From Cyclina sinensis (lineage: Eukaryota; Mollusca; Bivalvia; Venerida; Veneridae): a stretch of DNA of 64,000 bases. The notes beneath the pieces are model-generated. The model saw nothing but the letters and a program-made list of their open reading frames with translations. It ran no database searches and was not told the DNA's origin. A program made the translations under genes and the position numbers. Positions 60,601 to 64,000 of this stretch are shown here, in pieces. Where the stretch lies: assembly GCA_012932295.1 (NCBI GenBank), contig JAAONU010000006.1:34230607-34294606 (forward strand), given 5' to 3'. Each line of letters opens with the position of its first letter. The first letter of the stretch is position 1.

Positions 60601-63600
60601 ATGGTGCCACATGTCAGAACCTGGTGAATGCCTTCAAGTGTCTCTGTGTCACTGGTTATACAGGAACAATGTGCGAGACAGATATAGATAACTGTGTAGA
60701 TGTGGATTGTGGAGCACCTTTTTCCGAATGCCGAGATGGTGTTAATAGTCATACATGTGTGTGCAAACCCGGATACAGTGGTATGTAACAAACATAAATA
60801 ATATTCTGGTCATTATATTTCAGTAGGGTTTAAATTGTTTAAACATTTGTTATTCCATGTTTGATGGAAGATGTTTGGCTTCTCGAAAATAAAGGAAATC
60901 GGTAAACACCCAGATCTTTAGAAAAATGACTTACGTGTTTAAATAATCATTAATAAAAAAAGTAGTTTTAACTATTACACATTTTATTAAGAAATTTAGG
61001 TTATTTCAACAATTATGCAACCCCCTACGTAGTGGTAAGGGGAGACATATTGATGTTATGCTTTGTCTGGATGTCACAAATTGTGTCTGCACCGTAACTT
61101 TGTCATTCCTGGATGGATTTGGAAATAACTTGACAGAAATGTTAAACCTCATGAGATACATGTAATGTGTCATGCATAAAAACCAGGTCCATACCTCCAA
61201 AGTCAAGGTCACACTTAGAGGTCAAATGTCAAAAATGGGGTCTTTGTTTCTAAAGTGATAACATTGAAATGAAGTGCTTTAGACAGTGTGCTAAATATAT
61301 GTCCATGTTCATGTAAGGGAAGGACCTACATGTAATATATGTTCAGCTGAGGGGGAGACATAGGTTTCCTTTTTTTTTTTCATAAACAAACCTTTGTTGT
61401 ATATAAATTTGTTTATTATTATGCCCCCACTTCAAAGAAGAGGGGGTATATTGCTTTGCATTTGTCTGTCCGTCGGTCCTTAGACCAAATGGTTTCCGAC
61501 CAATAACTAAAGAATGCTTAGGCCTAGGAACTTCAAACTTGGTAGGATGCTTGTCCATCACCAGTAGAAGACCCCTATTGATTTTGGGGTCAAGGGGTCA
61601 AAGGTCAAGGTCACATTGACCTTGTAGGTAGAAACGGTTTCCGACCAATAACTAAAGAACGCTTAGGCCTTGGAACTTCAAACTTGGTAGGATGATTGTC
61701 CATCACCAGTAGATGACCCCTATTGATTTTGGGGTCAAGGGGTGAAAGGTCAAGGTCACATTGACCTAGAAGGTAGAAACGGTTTCCGACCAATAACTAG
61801 AGAACGCTTTGACCTAGGTTCACCAAACTTGGTTTTCTGGTTGGTCATCACCAGTAGATGACCCCTATTGATTTTGAGGTCATTAGGTCAAAGGTCAAGC
61901 TCACAGGGACCTTCATCCTAGAAACGGTTTCCGATCATTAACTAGAGAACGCTTTGACCTAGGTTCACCAAACTTAATATGCTGGTTGGTCATCACCAGT
62001 AGATGACCCCTATTGACTTTGAGGTCATTAGGTCAAAGGTCAAGATCACAGAGACTTCCATCCTTAAAACGGTTTCCGATCAATAACTAGAGAACGCTTT
62101 GACCTAGGTTCACCAAACTTAGTATGCTGGTTGGTCATCACCAGTAGATGACCCCTATTGGTTTTGAGGTCATTAGGTCAAAGGTCAAGCTCACAGGGAC
62201 CTTCATCCTAAAAACGGTTTCCGATCAATAACTAGAGAACGCTTTGACCTAGCTTTACCAAACTTGGTATACTGGTTGGTCATCACCAGTAGGTGACCCC
62301 TATTGACTTTGAGGTCATTAAGTCAAAGGTCAAGATCACAGAGACCTTCATCTTAAAAACGGTTTCTGATCAATAACTAGAGAACGCTTTGACCTAGGTT
62401 CACCAAACTTGGTATGCTGGTTGGTCATCACCAGTAGATGTCTCCCTATTGATTTTGAGGTCATTAGGTCAAAGGTCAAGCTCACAGAGACTTTGACTCT
62501 AAAAACGGTTTCCGATCAATAACTAGAGAATGCTTTGACCTAGGTTCACCAAACTTGGTATGCTGGTTGGTCATGACCAGTTAATGACCCTATAGATTTT
62601 GAGGTCATTAGGTTAAAGGTCAAGTCCACAGGGACCTTGATCCTAAAAACGGCTTCTGATCAATAACTAGAGAATGCTTTGGCCCAACCACAAGCAATTA
62701 GGTGCTGCCGGGGGGCATTTATGTTTTACAAACATTTCTTGTTTTTTAGGTGACTATACTTCATGTGTAGAGATAGATGAATGCTTGCAGTATAACCCAT
62801 GCCGTAATGGTGCTACATGCTTGAATCTGATCAACAATTACAACTGTACATGTGTGCCGGGATACAGCGATAAAAACTGCTCCACTAACATTGATGAATG
62901 TGGATCCAATCCATGCCAAAATGGAGCAACGTAAAGTTTCATTGAGATTAAACTATTTGTTTAAATGATAAACTTTAGACAGGATGAATCGTTGATAGAG
63001 AGTTTCAGGAGAATATAATAATGATGATAGGAGGATTGAAACAGTTAGTTTCAGTCTGTCTTGAAGTGTGTATAAATTATTCAAAGAGTAGATCACAGTT
63101 CAAGGTCTTCAAAGTAGCCAACTGATGGCTTATTGTAAAACAGGAGATGTCTCAGAATTTCAATGCTTATCAGAGCTTTTTGTCTGCCAGCAAAATTTAT
63201 GAGCTACTTCAGATTTCTGTATCATGTATGATTTACATTACTCCATTTACCTCAGAAAAAACTCAAATTCAGCAAGTTCCACTCAGATATATTTTAGTAA
63301 TGCTTTTCCCCTTTCAAAGTTTGATTGAAAAGGGATTTTACTTAAGTGTTATCTTGCATCAAGTTATTGATACATATATTGTAGGTGTGTAGACCTTGTG
63401 AATGAGTTCCGATGTGACTGTACCGCTGGATTTAATGGTATATTATGTGAGAATAATATCAATGAATGTGCACTAGCAGGTCAGCCATGTAGAAATGGAG
63501 GCACGTGTGTAGACAAGGTATTGATAATTGCCTGAAGTTAAATCAGCTTACTGGTACAATTAAGGATGACAGGTGGTACCAAGTCTGGTACCCACCAGTT

Positions 63601-64000
63601 ATTGAAGCTTTTAAGCTGAGTAGATCATTTGTTAGGACATTTATCCATTAAAGTCATTGTGTAATGAATGAAACTTTAAAAAGAAGTCTATTTGAAACCA
63701 CAGATCTACAAATGGAGCTCATTAACTTTATTTTGAACTCTTCTAGGGATTTTTTTTATATGTCCATTTATATATATACCTGTATAATTTTATTTTGATG
63801 TTAATAAAGTTCTGGATATTTTCTCCATGTTCATTTACAACCCACATGTTTTTAATTAAGTATATCTCTGTTCATTTAATATTTTTCAAGGATTAAAGTT
63901 ATTTTTCTTGCTTGGTACAGTTGTACCTGTCATTGAATGTTTTGAACTTTAGATTGCTGAGTACAGTTGTACTTGTGTGAATGGTTACACAGGGAACCGG
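42602..64000 (+). CDS. Laminin-G/EGF repeat protein (Crumbs-like), 5' part, truncated by window end
   Basis: Exons: 42602-42668, 44319-44909, 58319-58543, 58901-59017, 59469-59605, 60567-60780, 62750-62930, 63385-63517, 63953 to the edge. All phases fit (571 codons so far). The N-terminus [20 protein letters not shown] leads into a hydrophobic signal ([13 protein letters not shown]). Exon 2 encodes a laminin-G domain ([38 protein letters not shown]) with several N-glycosylation sequons. Nine EGF domains follow, the last incomplete. Many begin D/N-I-D/N-E-C, as in calcium-binding EGFs. The protein is probably at the cell surface or in matrix. Crumbs, which combines EGF and laminin-G domains, is the closest guess. 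Without the C-terminus, other EGF/LamG proteins remain possible. The first exon is supported by phase, signal continuity and a donor GTAATC. Confidence 0.85.
44157..44252. repeat. CATT and CTTT microsatellite before exon 2
   Basis: (CATT)n then pyrimidine-rich (CTTT)n, about 95 bp, ending roughly 65 bp before the exon 2 acceptor. Confidence 0.85.
45610..46422. mobile_element. ATGCCCC-ended element with tandem core of about 150 bp
   Basis: It begins ATGCCCCTGAAGGGAGGCAT and ends TTCGGGGGCAT, an inverted pair. The core has about five copies of a unit with CTTTATTAGTAAGTGGATTT, CATACTTGGACACAACACCCC and TTTGACCTTGACCCCTGAATG. It belongs to the same architectural class as 61421-62718, but the core sequence differs. 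Confidence 0.8.
46430..47770. other. Intron 2 sequence, nothing recognised
   Basis: AT-rich intronic DNA. I see no exon-like frame or clear repeat. Confidence 0.4.
47775..48065 (-). mobile_element. tRNA-headed SINE (family C), copy 1
   Basis: Read on the minus strand it starts CCCGGCTAGCTCAATCGGTA (tRNA-like, with an A box) and continues through a B-box-like GTTCAATCC. Its 3' part includes GTTAAACTGGCATTAAACCC. A second copy lies at 49733-49992 in the same orientation. Confidence 0.75.
48179..50175 (+). pseudogene. Decayed hAT-type transposase (TTF zinc finger/DUF4371 class)
   Basis: Fragments in three frames follow the order of TTF-finger hAT transposases. These are [18 protein letters not shown] and SHSHSNAM, then [31 protein letters not shown], then [15 protein letters not shown], then [12 protein letters not shown], then [12 protein letters not shown]. 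After an inserted SINE come [20 protein letters not shown] residues of the C-terminal dimerisation region. Stops and frameshifts break it throughout. It lies in intron 2 of the laminin-G/EGF gene, sense orientation, and should not be spliced into that gene. Confidence 0.8.
49733..49992 (-). mobile_element. tRNA-headed SINE (family C), copy 2, inserted in the transposase remnant
   Basis: It matches 47775-48065 over most of its length (GGTTTTATTGGGGTTTAATG at the plus-strand left end). The tRNA head is slightly truncated. It splits the transposase remnant between the RQQHR-like region and the C-terminal block. Confidence 0.75.
50200..52930. other. Intron 2, no coding signal
   Basis: AT-rich with short homopolymers and a C-rich run at about 52740. 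No exon-like frame or known repeat recognised. Confidence 0.4.
52935..53140 (-). mobile_element. SINE family A, head-truncated copy
   Basis: CATTGGTACCAGTTGCCCAG, CCTGGTTCTTTTGCATGC and AACATCTCATCTGAAAAAC match the minus-oriented family A body. The tRNA-like head is missing. Confidence 0.7.
54154..54238 (+). CDS. Alternative first exon encoding a second signal peptide
   Basis: From the ATG at 54166 (or 54154) the frame encodes [13 protein letters not shown] followed by [11 protein letters not shown], a good signal peptide. It reaches a donor AAG|GTAATAATTT at 54238 in phase 1. That is exactly the phase needed by the exon at 58319, giving FAQ then ENGDIND. A transcript starting here would skip the signal and laminin-G exons at 42602-44909 and make an EGF-only secreted or membrane isoform. 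The frame is open upstream to 53959, which slightly weakens the argument, and no promoter is evident. Confidence 0.45.
54320..55320. other. Intron, no coding signal
   Basis: AT-rich. Nothing recognised apart from short open frames of random appearance. Confidence 0.4.
55326..55794. mobile_element. TTAA-flanked MITE, second family (469 bp)
   Basis: The ends AGGGATATACAGG and CCTGTGTATCCCT are inverted. TTAA lies directly outside each (55322-55325 and 55795-55798). No coding capacity. The interior contains the short palindrome ACCCACGTGGGT. Confidence 0.75.
56444..56857 (-). mobile_element. TTAA-flanked MITE, copy B (414 bp)
   Basis: Inverted relative to copy A at 39191-39623 and clearly homologous over its length. 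AGGGGCTGTGCTC and GAGTACAGCCTCT form the ends, with TTAA on both sides. It carries the same tRNA-like interior (AGAGTTCAAATCAGG). Confidence 0.85.
56880..58027. other. Intron, no coding signal
   Basis: AT-rich intronic DNA leading to the EGF exon at 58319. No repeat or exon recognised. Confidence 0.4.
58028..58181. repeat. 25-bp tandem repeat, six copies
   Basis: Units of the form GCTTGTGTTTTAAGGTGATA plus AACAT. The central four are nearly identical and the first two more diverged. It ends about 140 bp before an EGF exon. Confidence 0.85.
60040..60310 (+). mobile_element. SINE family A, full-length copy
   Basis: The head AATCAGTGGTCCAGTGGTAA is followed by CACTAACATTACTAATTGTC, GATGTTAAACTGAGGTCC and GGCAACTGGTACC. 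It ends in AAATAGACAGACAG. Confidence 0.8.
60361..60515. repeat. 53-bp direct repeat, three copies
   Basis: A unit beginning GTTATCTACCAGTCTGTCTC recurs at 60361, 60414 and 60467 with one or two changes. The array ends about 50 bp upstream of the EGF exon at 60567, inside the acceptor region. Confidence 0.85.
61421..62718. mobile_element. ATGCCCC-ended element with 145-bp tandem core next to an exon
   Basis: It begins ATGCCCCCACTTC and ends GCCGGGGGGCAT. CGGTTTCCGA or close variants start eight units at 61634, 61780, 61925, 62070, 62214, 62360, 62505 and 62650, a period of 144-146 bp. Units contain GTCATCACCAGTAGATGACC and AGGTCAAAGGTCAAG. The right end lies only 31 bp from the acceptor of the exon at 62750. 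Confidence 0.85.
63518..63952. other. Short intron between EGF exons
   Basis: Intron with GTATTG donor and TTTAG acceptor. Nothing else seen. Confidence 0.6.

Noticed and set aside
58345..60791. Minus-strand cysteine- and threonine-rich frames over EGF exons
   Set aside because: Antisense shadows of the EGF exons, whose phases and domain spacing are consistent on the plus strand.

Overview
This is a window of animal nuclear DNA, AT-rich and intron-rich. The repeat content is what I associate with bivalve molluscs: tRNA-headed SINEs, inverted-ended elements with tandem cores of about 145-165 bp, and TGACCTTGAC-rich arrays. The species call is inference; a marine clam-like bivalve is my best guess. 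Gene models were assembled by hand from reading frame, GT/AG splice sites and intron phase. Three models close completely and one runs off the right edge.

Layout. 1-4.8 kb: intergenic, with a 2.9-kb foldback-like element (381-3301), a 113-bp tandem array and a 49-bp triplicated block. 5951-8001 (+): a three-exon gene for a 117-residue secreted cysteine-rich protein. 10261-14070 (-): a five-exon carbohydrate sulfotransferase with both PAPS-binding motifs. 15907-38834 (-): a fifteen-exon SLC5 (SGLT/SMIT-type) sodium/solute cotransporter of 658 residues. Its introns carry nested transposons, a 24-bp minisatellite over 3 kb long, an array derived from one of its own exons, and a possible broken nested gene. 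38.8-42.6 kb: divergent intergenic region with a TTAA-flanked MITE, a LINE 3' remnant and microsatellites. 42602 to beyond 64000 (+): the 5' part of a secreted or type I membrane protein with a signal peptide, one laminin-G domain and at least nine EGF domains (Crumbs-like). A second in-phase signal-peptide exon at 54154-54238 would skip the laminin-G domain. Its long introns hold a decayed hAT-type transposase, SINEs, TTAA MITEs and two ATGCCCC-ended tandem-core elements.

The four genes show no operon-like relation. The sulfotransferase, the SLC5 transporter and the laminin-G/EGF protein would act in the Golgi, the plasma membrane and the cell surface or matrix. The SLC5 and laminin-G/EGF genes are transcribed divergently from a shared 3.8-kb interval. 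The most notable observations are the exon-derived satellite in the SLC5 gene, the alternative signal-peptide exon, two long-inverted-repeat elements with 5-bp target duplications and no visible transposase, and arrays carrying perfect nuclear-receptor DR1 sites.
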